From Davidsoniella eucalypti (Eukaryota; Ascomycota; Sordariomycetes; Microascales; Ceratocystidaceae): a DNA stretch of 64,000 bases. Location: assembly GCA_004009845.1 (NCBI GenBank), contig RMBW01000019.1, forward strand, positions 310,001 through 374,000, given 5' to 3'. Shown here one piece after another: positions 1 through 10,307 of the stretch; position 1 is the first letter of the stretch; every line of letters starts with the position of its first letter. The notes under the pieces are model-generated. The model did not search any database and had not been told where the DNA came from. It was given only the letters and a program-made list of their open reading frames with translations. The translations under genes were made by a program, and so were the position numbers.

Positions 1-393
1 GAGACAATGGACTTTGTATGGTTAGCAAAGCAACGGAAATTGGAAACTAGAATAAAGAAGTTTCAATCATGTATGTGATAGTTTATATTGGACCAAGGTG
101 CTACCCGCCAACTTGTCTTCTTATTCCTCTTTGCCAAGATATAAATGGAGAAAGAATGTGTTTGGGAGAAGTTCGTCATCCAAGGATCCGGAGAGGGCTC
201 CCACTACGATCACTATTCTCGAGGCAAGGTCGCCCAACGATCAGTACAGAAGCCGCCCCTCTCGCCTAGATGCACGCGCTGTTGATCACCGGACAGAGCA
301 ATATAGCTTCGCCATCCGACGTGCGAAGTGCGGTGACAAGTCGCACAGCACGGACTTACAGACAATACTCCGGGGACAACTGCAACTCTACAC

Positions 394-1456
394 GTGGAAT
401 TTAATGGAGAACCATGCCTCCTCCTCCACGGACTAAGAATCATACAAGCCAACGTACAACGGAAACTACAAGCACAGAAAGTAATGAGACACAAGGCGGA
501 CATAGGAGCCCGCTATGCACAGCAGCTCCAGAACATCCACACAACATGGATAAGTTCTGTCAGACCCATCCCATCTTGAGGAGACAGGTGACAGAGACAC
601 AAGGCGCATATCAATATGCTTCCTACGAAGGCTCCTAGGTTCCATGCTCATACCTCAACTTGGCTCTCAACCCACCCAGACCTCGCCGCAGTGACGGATA
701 ATCTCGGTAAAGCGATACGTAACGCCCTACTTGCAGCGCTCAGGATGATGTTATGGAAACTGCCAAGAAGTATGATCAAATATGGCCCAATCAAGGACAC
801 AACTACCCCAGCTGATCCCCCACCAGAAATGCGTATGAGAGGTGCCAACAAGCAAGAAACTGCAGAGAGGCATCGGGTCTTCAAGGCAGCGCAGAGCTTG
901 AAAGACATCTGGCTTTACACAGACGGCTCCAAACTAAGCAACGGATGGACAGGAGCAGGCTGGTACGCGGAAAAGAATAACCAACGACTGACCAGTGGGA
1001 AACAAGCATGCGGAAATTTGGTGGAAGTTGCTGATGCGGAAATAAAAGCTATCCTACTAGGCCTCACCTCCCAACCAGACAAATCGAGACGGATCACACG
1101 ATATGGATATGCTCACACAATCAAGCAGCAGTTCACCGTCCCAACAACACGGCACAACGAACTGGGACATCGCAGCAAGCAGTAGACGAAGCGAAGATAT
1201 GGATACAGGCAGCCAAACAGAGGCATCGAGGACTACGAATATGCTGCATCTGGGTGCCAGGCCACAAAGAGATGAACCCCGCGGTCGGTCGCGGAGTAGA
1301 GATCCCGGCCCGGAACCGTCGCGGGCCAACCCACTCGCGATGAAGCACAGCCGAGCAATATGTCGGTGCACAGCTTGGGTCCCTATGGACAGCCAGCGCA
1401 GGGCCAAAAGTCTACATACCAGCCTTGGGCCCACATCCGGCGAATATGAGTCCTGA
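394..1456 (+). mobile_element. Decayed Tad-like LINE, RNase H remnant
   Basis: This is a relic of a LINE ORF2. Near 400-480 a frame reads LRIIQANVQ, which resembles the start of a LINE apurinic-type endonuclease. From about 840 the frame reads into an RNase H domain with WLYTDGSK, then GWTGAGW and an acidic VADAEIKA segment. After a frameshift near 1085 the RNase H continues in another frame with CSHNQAAV and ends in CIWVPGHKEMNP. The reverse transcriptase that should lie between endonuclease and RNase H is missing, so the copy is internally deleted as well as frameshifted. The RNase H call is solid; the endonuclease fragment is tentative. It differs in sequence from LINE A at 56-61 kb, so it belongs to a related but distinct family. 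Confidence 0.65.
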
Positions 1457-2329
1457 GCGGCTGTCAATCTTATTGGAAGATGTTTGAAGGCCTTTGTCTT
1501 TTGATGAGCTTTTCATATTATCTTCTCCTTCTACCACATTGAGACATATCTTGCTACATAGGGTTATTGCTATGAAACCCAGCTTTCTTCCGTGGCAATA
1601 TTGAGGGGGTGACGGCGTGTGTCAAGGCTACTGACTGGTGTATGTGGAAGATATATAATGCCTACTTGGATTACGTAATGGACTGTACGGATAGGTAGTG
1701 TAAGAGCCTTCTGTTGCTTTCTTGTTATATCTTACTTGTCTATTATTTCTGGCTTAGGGTTTTCTATTCACGTTGCGAATAAAGGTCTTTCCTTGCAAGC
1801 TGTTTACTCTTTCAGCTTGCACGGCACAATTAGTCAACGAGAGACATCATTCCAATAACAGCGATTTTTATAAGTTTCTTTACACGATTTTAATGGAAAC
1901 ATTCGGATCAAACACTATAAACAACTACTTCCCCCTCAAGCTTCCAATGGAAGGCAAGGCGCCAGAGGCCCCTTCCCTCCCGGCGCGAGTCGCGGACGCC
2001 CTCGATCAGCTTCGACGCGATCGGGAGGAAGACGCGACGACCGCCGTAAAGGTCTACGCGCTCGTCAGAATGGAAGCTGACCATTTATCGGCCATTGATT
2101 TTTAAAAAGAAGATATTGGAAGAAACTTTAGCTTATATAGCATCACATTTAACTTAGCGGGTTGTTCATTCATTCAATAATCACATACTTGTACAAGGAA
2201 ATATTTAGAGAATACTTCATTAAAACATCAATATAGTGAAAAAATCAAACTAAATAAAGCCGCAACAAACAGATGGGACCGAAGTACAACAAACATCAAA
2301 CCACTCTATTAGAACACGAAAACGAGGGC
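1457..2329. other. Intergenic, no clear gene
   Basis: Mostly AT-rich sequence. A short GC-rich island at about 1945-2100 reads as an Ala/Arg/Asp-rich peptide ending in a stop (residues such as LPARVADALDQL). I cannot assign it to a family, and it may be a remnant of a coding exon. Nothing else is recognisable. Confidence 0.5.
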
Positions 2330-4339
2330 TTACTCAAGCTCCCATTCATCGAATTCCTCCTCATACTCCGGGTGCTGGTGGAGCATCTCGGCCTTCTGGG
2401 AAGTGGACAGTGTCCAGTCATCCTTGACTGGGTTGAACGGCTCCTTGACTGTGCCGCGGAGCCACTCCCGCTTGGCGACCATGTCGACCAGACGGCCGAC
2501 CATGGCACCCGAGGACGCCTTGGACCATTTGGTCCGATCATCTTCCAGCATGTCGAAGAGATCGTCCGCAACATCCGAAGGCATATCCTCGGCCTCAAAT
2601 GGCAACTCAATGCCATGAGTTATCGTCAAGTCGGAGTCCCGGAACAGCTTGTGAGCATCCTTTTTACGGAAGGACCTTGAGTGGCTAGGGTTGAGGTCAA
2701 ACCATCTACTCTTGCACTCAGGACCGGATGCCACACAGAAGTCCAACAGGTCAATCACCTTAGTCGTAGTAGACTGGGTGAACGACAGCCAAGACAGGTC
2801 CATACCAAAGATTCTTGGCTTGAGACCGACAGTCATGACACTGTCCAAGTCAAGATCCCCAGAAAGTCCAAACTTCCCCCCACCACACAATCCACAAGCA
2901 TCATCATATGAAGCTGCAGCCGTTAGATGGAACTGGGGGAACTTCCAGTCCATAGTAGCGGATACAGAGGCATCAATGAACAATGATTGGAATGTCACAT
3001 CGGCATGGATTGCATGGTAGACGGACACTTCACCATACAAACCACCAGACACTGTGGGCTTGTATAATGAGAAGACAGGTGCCTCGATATTCGTACCAAC
3101 ACGGCTCTTCCAGACGCGTCGCTCAGCATGGGCTAGGAGACGATTCTCATCAGAGACCGTCATCTTGCCTCCAAAGTCTAGGCGAGCGTATGCCTGGATA
3201 TCGGATACCGCGTAGCCAATACTGTCACTGAGGGACAGCGATACGGAGCCAATATCCGGCACCTGGAAGGACACTGGTGGTAACGCCAGTAGTTGCTGAG
3301 AGCCCGTGAGACCCTGGACAGCGTGTCCAGTTACATATAGTCTCAGCAACGTCTGAGCAACTACACCCTTGGTAGAGATTTTGAAATCTCCACCATGACG
3401 CTTTCCAGCCCGGTAGCTGAAGCCGATGGCCCCAGACACATCACACGATGAGCACTTGAGGCCTAAATCCAGATGGGAATCACTGTAAGTGATTCCACTG
3501 TTGTGCTGGAAGTCAAAGAACATGTACTTTGACTTCCAAGGCGTGGTATCATCTACCGACGCCGAGACTAATTCGATCATCAAAGGATCAGTGACATTTT
3601 GGAAGTCATCTGCCGTGTCAGTCATGACATTCCAATCCTCGAGATCATTGATTGTGTTGGGTGTGACATCCAACACTACCATGGTATTTCCTCGGGCAGT
3701 GATGCCCGAGACACCGAACCATCCATGGTTCTGTGAGTCAACAGAACCAATTGGCGTCATCACCATGACGCTGCCCTGGGAGGCGGAATCCAAGGCAGAT
3801 GCCCACACATCCAGAGCGGTGGTGGCAGCATCGATAGTAGTGAACTCAATGTCGAGTTCATTCGCTCCATCGAAGCTGATGGCAAACAGGTGCTCAGAAA
3901 CCTGGTCAAGGTTAATGAGCGGCGTACCGGAGTACGCGAAGAGAGACGCTACGGAGTCTTCGGATCCGTAAGCAAATACGTCCGCGGAGTGGACATTGAA
4001 AGCGTTATTGCCGGCACGGTCATGTAAAGACACGTGCGGCATAAACGTAAACCATTGTACAACCGCGGAGTCATTTGTTGCTGGAGAGACCATATCGGAG
4101 GAGACGGAAACCGAAGTCTCCCAAGACGAGTTTGAAGCCTTCTCGGCAAATACAGGCTCCATGGTTGACACCGGCAGCGCAAAAGCAGTGGAACTCGAGC
4201 TCCAAAGCAAAGAGACTGAAGCCTCATTGGGCGAGTGGGCAGAAGCCCAAGTGTGGGTGCCATTTGTGGCAGATGCAACAACTACCTGGACAAATAGTGT
4301 CCAGGCAACTGTTGCCACTGTCAGAGCTCTAACGTGCAT
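2330..4339 (-). CDS. Secreted protein of unknown function, 669 aa
   Basis: A single uninterrupted 669-codon frame. The N-terminus (MHVRALTVATVAWTLF, then VVVASA) is a good signal peptide with cleavage expected around residue 24, so the product should enter the secretory pathway. There is no C-terminal hydrophobic tail or KDEL-type signal. The first 100 residues are Ser/Thr/Val-rich with NGT, NSS and NDS glycosylation sequons. The middle is beta-rich, and paired cysteines occur at CSSC (about residue 300), CGLC (about 485) and two later positions. The C-terminal 100 residues are strongly charged and acidic and end EEEFDEWELE. The overall layout recalls large secreted ascomycete proteins annotated only with DUF domains (DUF7029/DUF7223 type); that comparison is from memory and weak. 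I do not recognise an enzyme motif. The upstream region from 4504 on is duplicated at the right edge of the window. Confidence 0.8.
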   Translation of the reverse strand: MHVRALTVATVAWTLFVQVVVASATNGTHTWASAHSPNEASVSLLWSSSSTAFALPVSTMEPVFAEKASNSSWETSVSVSSDMVSPATNDSAVVQWFTFMPHVSLHDRAGNNAFNVHSADVFAYGSEDSVASLFAYSGTPLINLDQVSEHLFAISFDGANELDIEFTTIDAATTALDVWASALDSASQGSVMVMTPIGSVDSQNHGWFGVSGITARGNTMVVLDVTPNTINDLEDWNVMTDTADDFQNVTDPLMIELVSASVDDTTPWKSKYMFFDFQHNSGITYSDSHLDLGLKCSSCDVSGAIGFSYRAGKRHGGDFKISTKGVVAQTLLRLYVTGHAVQGLTGSQQLLALPPVSFQVPDIGSVSLSLSDSIGYAVSDIQAYARLDFGGKMTVSDENRLLAHAERRVWKSRVGTNIEAPVFSLYKPTVSGGLYGEVSVYHAIHADVTFQSLFIDASVSATMDWKFPQFHLTAAASYDDACGLCGGGKFGLSGDLDLDSVMTVGLKPRIFGMDLSWLSFTQSTTTKVIDLLDFCVASGPECKSRWFDLNPSHSRSFRKKDAHKLFRDSDLTITHGIELPFEAEDMPSDVADDLFDMLEDDRTKWSKASSGAMVGRLVDMVAKREWLRGTVKEPFNPVKDDWTLSTSQKAEMLHQHPEYEEEFDEWELE

Positions 4340-4503
4340 TGCAACTGCTACAGAAAGATTGTAGGTGAGGCTAAGAATTGTTAGTAACTGTGCTTTAATA
4401 TGAATAAATGAAAAGATGAGGGAAAGGGCAAATGATTGGTGGTGTTATGATGGTAGAAGGTAGTGATGATAAGAGATGATAGATTATGAAAGTGAATTCA
4501 AAT

Positions 4504-5362
4504 ACTCACTGTAAGAAGCTTTTAATACTACTTAAGAAGTAGTGAGAAAGTAGTTGTGTTGATTGGTAATTATGTGAAGGTAGTTGTGTTAATTGTTGTT
4601 GAGGAAGAAGTTTTAGAAAGGAGAAACCACCTAGATGGGGAGAAAGACCGTCTTCTTATACTCAAAGAATTCTGAGAAAAGTCCTAAGAAAGAGTCCTAA
4701 GAAAGAGTCCTAAGAAAGAGTCCTATATGAAGTCATAATCTACTAGGACTCGGCTCCCCGACTTTAACTAGTTGAAGTTGTAAGTGGGGTTTGCCACCCT
4801 TACCAAAATATTTGTGCATTTTCTTTAACATCAAATGAGCACTTATACACACTATTCAAAAATACTGGAGGAAGCAGCCATTGAATTTATTGCCATATGT
4901 AGTTTTTTAACAGGAAACATCTTGGTTCCGAGGTATAGGATAAGATACTACAGGAATACAATATCACGATCCATGGCAATATACACAAAATAATATGAAG
5001 AATCGAGCAAAGGATTGCTCAACTTACCATGTTGCAGCCTATAACGGCTTCATGAATTTCTAACTAGCAAGAAAAAGTCCTATGAGTGTGTGTTAGTGAA
5101 AATCCTTAATAAAGTATATTGAACTAGCTGTATTACGTTTTTGTCGAACGGAAGTATGCTTATCTCAAAGGTCTATCATGCAATAGTTTGGCCGTGTGCC
5201 GGTTTTTTACGCAGGCAGATATAGATTTCCTTGAGAACGATAGTATTCAGCATCTAAAATGAAACAAATTCCAACAAATCTCTCAGTTTTGGACTTTTTG
5301 TAAATCTATCGTTCCTACATACCAATAATCATAGTATCAAATGGTGCAGTAAAGCTTCATTT
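4504..5362 (+). repeat. Left copy of 0.9-kb inverted repeat
   Basis: This segment is the near-identical reverse complement of 63100-64000. Spot comparison over several hundred bases gives well over 90 percent identity. It begins 165 bp upstream of the ATG of the secreted-protein gene, so it probably carries that gene's promoter. Differences include a run of about 35 extra bases in the right copy near 63880 and a different number of 13-bp units. The inner edge is sharp at about 5362. The outer edge at 4504 cannot be judged because the right copy runs into the window end. No long ORF lies inside. Confidence 0.9.
4681..4725 (+). repeat. 13-bp tandem repeat in secreted-gene upstream region
   Basis: The 13-base unit GTCCTAAGAAAGA occurs three times and begins a fourth copy. 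The matching region of the right inverted copy (about 63757-63790) has fewer units, so the array varies in number between the two copies. It sits about 340-385 bp upstream of the secreted gene's ATG and could be a promoter element. Confidence 0.85.
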
Positions 5363-5468
5363 GGAACATTATCCAAATTTTGCAAGCAACCAATTAGTTA
5401 GAGTTGTCCTTCGAGTACATTTCACTCATAGTAGTTTAAGATGGTTAGCCATGCTGAAGTGAGTTGTG

Positions 5469-5490
5469 GAGGCCGCTGGTCAGCGGCCTC
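5469..5490. repeat. Perfect 10-bp GC-rich hairpin
   Basis: GAGGCCGCTG is followed after two bases by its exact reverse complement CAGCGGCCTC. It is GC-rich in AT-rich surroundings. No T-run follows, so it is not an obvious terminator. It lies just inside a small ORF pair (5422-5710) that I do not consider a gene. Confidence 0.6.
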
Positions 5491-5639
5491 GACATATTGT
5501 ATGCCAGTTCCATCGGCGGTTACTAGATGTTTATGCACAGAATTCAAGATACATGATGGCTGTATGTCAATATTGTGCATTGAGATGATGTCAGGCGTCC
5601 AGTGCTCGGTAGCCGTACGAATGAATGAAAGGATCACTA

Positions 5640-6330
5640 CTGAATGTCTACCTACTAGTATTTCACAGCAAAACGACGGCATAGTAGCCATACATCGGTC
5701 TTTGAAGTAAGCTTCAGCACCAGCTAGGGGGTGGTTGTGACGATCAGATTCAACGCCACGAACAACATCAACTACTAGAAGAGTACGATCTAGTATTCAG
5801 TGATTTAGGTAGACGTTAAATATAATCAAATCAAAACACTCATTTGCAGATCTAAAAATGCTTTGTCGGGGATGTACCTGTATGACCACTAGCACTTTGC
5901 CAGCTGCCAGCTTTAAAGCAGAGCAGCCGAAATTATCATTAGTAGGAATATGATGGAAGTACTATAAGATATGGTAAATATAGAACTTTTTTTTGAACGG
6001 ACATAGAGTAGCAAGAGGAATTCCTTTAACATGTCTTTTGTTCATGTACTTTTGAAAAGCTACCTAATATCAGCAAGGTCTATTTGTAGACCACCAACTC
6101 AGTCTCTACAGACCACTAGATTTGATTTTGGCTTCACCATTTAATGTCTATACATTGCTATTTCGTAGCGATATAAAGGCACTTTGTAGACAGACGGAAG
6201 CGTTCGAGTGATAATGTCACTTTCCAACGCCCGGGCGACTACTAATTGGAGCACATAGATTCAAGCATCTCATATGGCCTTTTAGGGTCTGGCTTGATGG
6301 TCAAGAGGAACTACGACCGGTGCAATAGAA
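5640..6330 (+). repeat. Dispersed repeat, split copy of 61580-61760
   Basis: Two blocks match the right part of the window in the same order. About 5645-5685 matches 61581-61615, and about 6245-6325 matches 61678-61745. The blocks are separated by roughly 560 bp here and only about 60 bp there, so one copy has gained or lost internal sequence. No coding capacity or terminal structure is visible, and the origin is unknown. Confidence 0.6.
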
Positions 6331-6474
6331 TAGTGAGTTTTCATCAGATAGGATGCTAAGAGTAGCTAGTCCGTTGATTATACTTTACAATTACTTGCAC
6401 ACTGAAATTATAAAACGCCGGATTGTTTAGGTTAGGGTTATTCGGGGTTTAGCGAGATTCCATCGTCAATCAAA

Positions 6475-6538
6475 ACGGTCAGTTCAATCGGTAAAGCGTA
6501 AGAGTCTTTACTGCCCCAAGGCGTGGGCTTTTTTTTTC
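6475..6538 (+). pseudogene. Degenerate tRNA-Lys relic
   Basis: The D-arm and anticodon 5' strand (AGTTCAATCGGTAAAGCGTA) align with the intact tRNA-Lys at 29196. The 3' half is nearly unrecognisable apart from AAGGC-GTGGGCTT, and the acceptor 5' strand is deleted. The 5' flank also matches: GGTTAGGGTTATTCGG and CAATCAAAAC occur upstream of both. It is therefore a decayed paralogous tRNA-Lys locus, about 1.3 kb upstream of copy 1 of the RLE-type LINE and in the same orientation. Confidence 0.6.
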
Positions 6539-7769
6539 CACAAGTCTAGATGAGGCACCACTACTATTAGCTATTATCTCGATGGTAACTTGTGACAAAT
6601 TGCATCTAAATATGCTGCTACTCACAGAACTACATTTCATTCAGGCACATGGATTTCTTGCTTTATGGTCAAATGTTGTTATTGATTTTCTTGTGTATAG
6701 CACATATCCACGGAAGGCCACGACTCTATCTTAGCTAACTTGATCTACAGTTGGGATTGACCCATATATAGATAGTGGCATATAATTACCAATTGAATCT
6801 TCTCATAACTAGTTATCTATACTAGCCTAGCAACGACAAACACCCAATTATGTCTCCTGATGGTTGATGTAGCTCTAGAAGTGATAATTATCGTACTCAT
6901 TTTGTTAAGCCAAGGTGATTATTCTGCTATCCAGATTATACATCCTTGTGTCACCGCAAAGAAGCTGTGCTCAATCTCTAATTTTCAATAAATAAACTTT
7001 GTTGCAAACAACAAGCGAAATAGTCCAAGTTAAGAGATTTATTTTGTTACAATGCGGATTCGATCGAATTCTATATAGGTTATAATACAACTGTAAACAC
7101 GATGTTGGCTCTGTCTACTAGCTCAATTGTTAACATAGATTGTCTTCTGTTATATCAATGTTTGTTTGTTTATGTTTTTGGTCTTAACTAAGTAAGGTAC
7201 CATTTTATCATATCCTTCCATATTGGTGTTGTTGCTTGCTATTCTTTGTTGTTGTTTTGATCTCATAGATGATTAGAGGTAACTATGACTTTGAAAGTGG
7301 CTTATAAAAGCAAGGCTTTCCGCCAGTTCTCACAAATCTTCATTTCTCTCTCCTTTAAATCACACCTTCATCTTCGTTTTTTGCGTACCTTGTTTTTTTT
7401 TTAAAGCCGCCAGTGCAAATTTGCCTGGCCTAGCCGTTAGTACTCACCCGTCCTTGTGGAGAATCAGTATGCTTCTGCATTGTCAAGTATATACGACCGA
7501 ATGCATATTCTTGGTGACTAACATCCTATTCTACTCTTAAGTTTGCAAAATGCGAGGCGAATACAACCAAGGCAATGATACCAAGTGCGGACGGCTTCCC
7601 ATAAGGCAGCTATCAAGTTAAAGACACAGTTAAGAAAAGAAGATGAGGCCCGCCTGGGCGCCGCTTCTCACTTGGAATAAACCAACATCAGTGTTGTTGA
7701 TTTACCCGATTCTTTTCATATCGCAGGTCTCTAACATTCAAAGTTTCTTTTGCACCTTCTGCCAAATAT
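6539..7769. other. Intergenic, no clear gene
   Basis: AT-rich sequence between the tRNA-Lys relic and the 5'-truncated RLE-type LINE. No ORF of note, no recognisable repeat. The ORF that starts at 7643 is flank read through into the LINE; its first 40 or so codons are not element-derived. Confidence 0.5.
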
Positions 7770-9012
7770 GGCTCAGAGGCGTGGCCGAGCCCGGCCCATA
7801 CGATGAAGACATCATGGCCTTGCCCACGAGCTTGGGGGGGATGGGTATCCCCTCATATCTGGAACAGGCCTTTGCCGTCTTTCCTGTCGCAACAGCCCGG
7901 GCCCGCGCCGACTTGGAGTGTATCCGGAACCCAGAAATGACCCGCCCGGAGGGAATGCGGTGGCAGAAGGGAGTCATGGGGAAGCTCAACGGCATGAGAT
8001 ACGACAGACTTTGGGGCCGCCTGTCACCGGCAGAAAGGAAGGGCTTCGGTGATATCAAGACGTTCATCGGACCCCAATGGATGGGAATACAGCCAACTAG
8101 CAGACGCCAGATCATTGCTGATTCCCTCCTTACGGGTATGACCAGTGAACATTTCTTGCTCCCGGACCCCATGATGGATAAACCGTGCCCAGAGTGCCAC
8201 CAAACTGTCAAGTGGGCCCATCACCAAAAGTTCCAACGGACCACTACCCGTGCCCGGTCAACTCACCACCTTCACAACATGGTACGAAACTGCTTCCACC
8301 AGGCTCTCCGCCAGTCAGGAATCCTGTGCGACCTGGAACCCCACTTCAGGCACAACGAAGAGGAAGACTCCGGCCGACGAGCTGATTGGGGATTCGAGGA
8401 GGTTGGATTGCGCAAGCTTTAAGACCTGACAATCATCACGCTTCATGGGGAACACTCCTCAAGGGAAGCAGCTACCATTATGAACATGATTTACAACAAC
8501 AAGATTGGTAAATGCCCCCTCTGGAAGCTGGTGAGCAGTTCTACCCGGCAGTGTTCTCCCAGGGCGGATTGGTCAAAGACTACATTAGCGTGGCTCGCCA
8601 GAACTGTGGGCATCCTGATAACTCAGACCCGAGTTGAGGCCGTGGCTCGAAAAGGCCGCATGGATGACGGTGCAACACTCCCAGTCTGTACCCTGGACTT
8701 GGAAAATCAAGACGAGGACAATTTCGCGGATTGTGAGGAGGGCTTCCTGTCCTGAGGAGCATGTGAATGATGTTTTGATTGGGTGCTGCTTTCTTTTGAT
8801 GATTCTACAGCTGTGACAAGGTTTTTTTCGCTCTTCTTGTTTCCTCTATATTGTTTTTATTGCTTCTTTCTACTATTTTCCTCTACTATTACCTTTGCTT
8901 CGCACTTATCGCCACATTCCAACTTAGTCTTTAAACCAAAACAATTTTGGTATACGGACAAGTCTTTATACTTTAAAATTGCCAAAACAACTTTAATACA
9001 CAGACACAACTC
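7770..9012 (+). mobile_element. RLE-type LINE, copy 1, 3' end only
   Basis: This is the 3' part of a non-LTR retrotransposon; homology to copy 2 begins at RGVAEPGPYDED (7770). It encodes the region after the reverse transcriptase, with a CPECHQTVKWAHHQKF finger (8186 on) in which the last Cys of the CCHC ligand set is Phe. A restriction-like endonuclease-like segment follows (HNMVRNCFHQALRQSG, then RRADWGF and DLTIIT). A stop falls at 8420 just before DLTIIT, and coding resumes to 8755, so this copy is dead. The 3' UTR of about 255 bp matches copy 2 and ends in ACAACTCTTAA. It is 5' truncated, the usual outcome of target-primed reverse transcription. The R2/CRE-like class is inferred from the CCHC plus endonuclease arrangement; the clade is not assigned. 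Confidence 0.75.
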
Positions 9013-9273
9013 TTAAATCTATACCTATTTACAGATACACATTGTGCAATGTGCTGTCAGTAGCAAATATCACCTAAAACGCCAGAAAAGAGAAAATCGT
9101 TGAAATTGAAAGATATAAAATTGAATTGCAACTAACTACTAAAATGAAAACACTGAATAAAAAAGGAAAACGGTTGATAGATATGTCAGCACCTAGAGCG
9201 AGCAAGCTCAAGCTCTAGACGCCTTCCCACAGCATTGAATCCAGTGGCTGACTAGGGCGAGCTTACATCTTGT

Positions 9274-9446
9274 GAGACCCGGGAGGGTAGTCCGGACCCG
9301 GACTAGGATACGGGCGGAGGAGACAGAAAACCCGGAGACAGAAAAATCGGCTCAACCGGACTCGATTTGATTTGATTTGATTTGATAAAATCCACTCGTA
9401 ATAGTTTAGGAAGAGAATAAATATAACAACAACAACAACAACAACA
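9274..9446 (+). repeat. Repeat C, copy 1, with (AAC)n tail
   Basis: Direct repeat of 10041-10211. Both start GAGACCCGGGAGGGTAGTCC and end in TAGTTTAGGAAGAGAATAAA followed by an AAC microsatellite. This copy carries an extra block of four to five TTTGA units near 9364-9387 that copy 2 lacks; the same pentamer forms the 3' tail of LINE A. It may be a short SINE-like element with an (AAC)n tail. Confidence 0.75.
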
Positions 9447-10010
9447 CAACCTTCCCTCCTACAACCCTCGGGGGGGTACCTTTGAGTTCGAGTACCTCCC
9501 CCTTTGTCCAAAGACGAATTTTTCCCCTTCGTCGTGGGTTTTCAAGAGCGACCAGCACATATCCCCAATGCTGCTGTCCATTCTTTTTATCTTTTTAGAC
9601 ACTTGTCTTTATTGATGCATCGAGTATGAGGCCTTGAGCCCGACTTTTTCCTCTCTCGAGGGATGTTCTCACCAACAATCGCCCCCTTTTCGCCACACTC
9701 TCTCGCGATCGCTGGTCTCCCGAGTCACTACACACTACAAAGCTCAGGGAGACACACTCATACTCGAAGGGCAACCTATTTTTTGAAGGTTCCGGAAGCC
9801 CAACCCGCGGCGCGGGAGTCTTGTCGCTGTGCCTCTACCATCGCACCCGACTCGACTACGCCAATTTTTGCTTCTCTCGACACTCGATCACCAGCCTCTT
9901 GGAGGCGCGTCGGATGGTGCGGTCACCTGATTACGTGGATGGTAGCCCCACTTAGGGCTTGGATGATGTGGGTCTTTTTTATGGGGAATGGTTTGAGGAT
10001 GTTTCGAGGT
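9447..10010 (+). mobile_element. SINE-like element S, copy S1
   Basis: It begins at AACCTTCCCTCCTACAACCC and matches the reverse complement of S2 and S3 over about 550 bp, with marked divergence after 9930. The head contains GAGTTCGAGTACC, similar to a Pol III B box. It lacks the LINE-A-derived 3' end seen in S2 and S3. It is sandwiched between the two direct copies of repeat C. The apparent ORF at 9663-10028 is not conserved as protein. Confidence 0.75.
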
Positions 10011-10040
10011 TACAGGGGGTATCCCTGAAGGCGTCCTATG

Positions 10041-10171
10041 GAGACCCGGGAGGGTAGTCCGGACCCGGACTAGGATACGGGTGGAAGTGGATAAGATATA
10101 CCGGAGTCAGAAAAATCGGCACGACCGGACTCGAAAATCCACTCGTAATAGTTTAGGAAGAGAATAAATAT

Positions 10172-10211
<40 letters not shown>
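10041..10211 (+). repeat. Repeat C, copy 2, (AAC)n ending at tRNA-Pro
   Basis: Second copy of repeat C. Its terminal AAC microsatellite of about 16 units ends at about 10211, six bases before the first base of tRNA-Pro. The short spacing suggests that the element inserted directly upstream of the tRNA gene. Confidence 0.8.
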
Positions 10212-10216
10212 TCTCT

Positions 10217-10307
10217 GGTCTTGTGGTCTAGTGGTATGATTCTCGCTTAGGGTTAACCCTACAGCAATATATGCGAGAGGTCCCGTGTTCGATCCACGGC
10301 AAGACCC
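10217..10307 (+). tRNA. tRNA-Pro (anticodon AGG), with intron
   Basis: A complete cloverleaf. The acceptor GGTCTTG pairs with CAAGACC, the D-arm is TGGTCTAGTGGTATGA, and the anticodon stem CTCGC/GCGAG encloses TTAGGG, a 19-nt intron and T. The T-arm is GTCCCGTGTTCGATCCACGGC. The intron begins right after position 37 and its first bases are the reverse complement of the anticodon region, giving the palindrome AGGGTTAACCCT. A T4 run at 10313-10316 serves as Pol III terminator. It is nearly identical to the tRNA-Pro at 61183. Confidence 0.93.

Noticed and set aside
4504..5362. Interpretation of the inverted repeat as solo LTRs
   Set aside because: No TG...CA ends, no short target duplications and no primer-binding site could be seen; a segmental duplication fits as well.
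5422..5710. Overlapping 89-codon ORFs on both strands
   Set aside because: No motif, start context or intron; the pair is centred on a hairpin and looks random.
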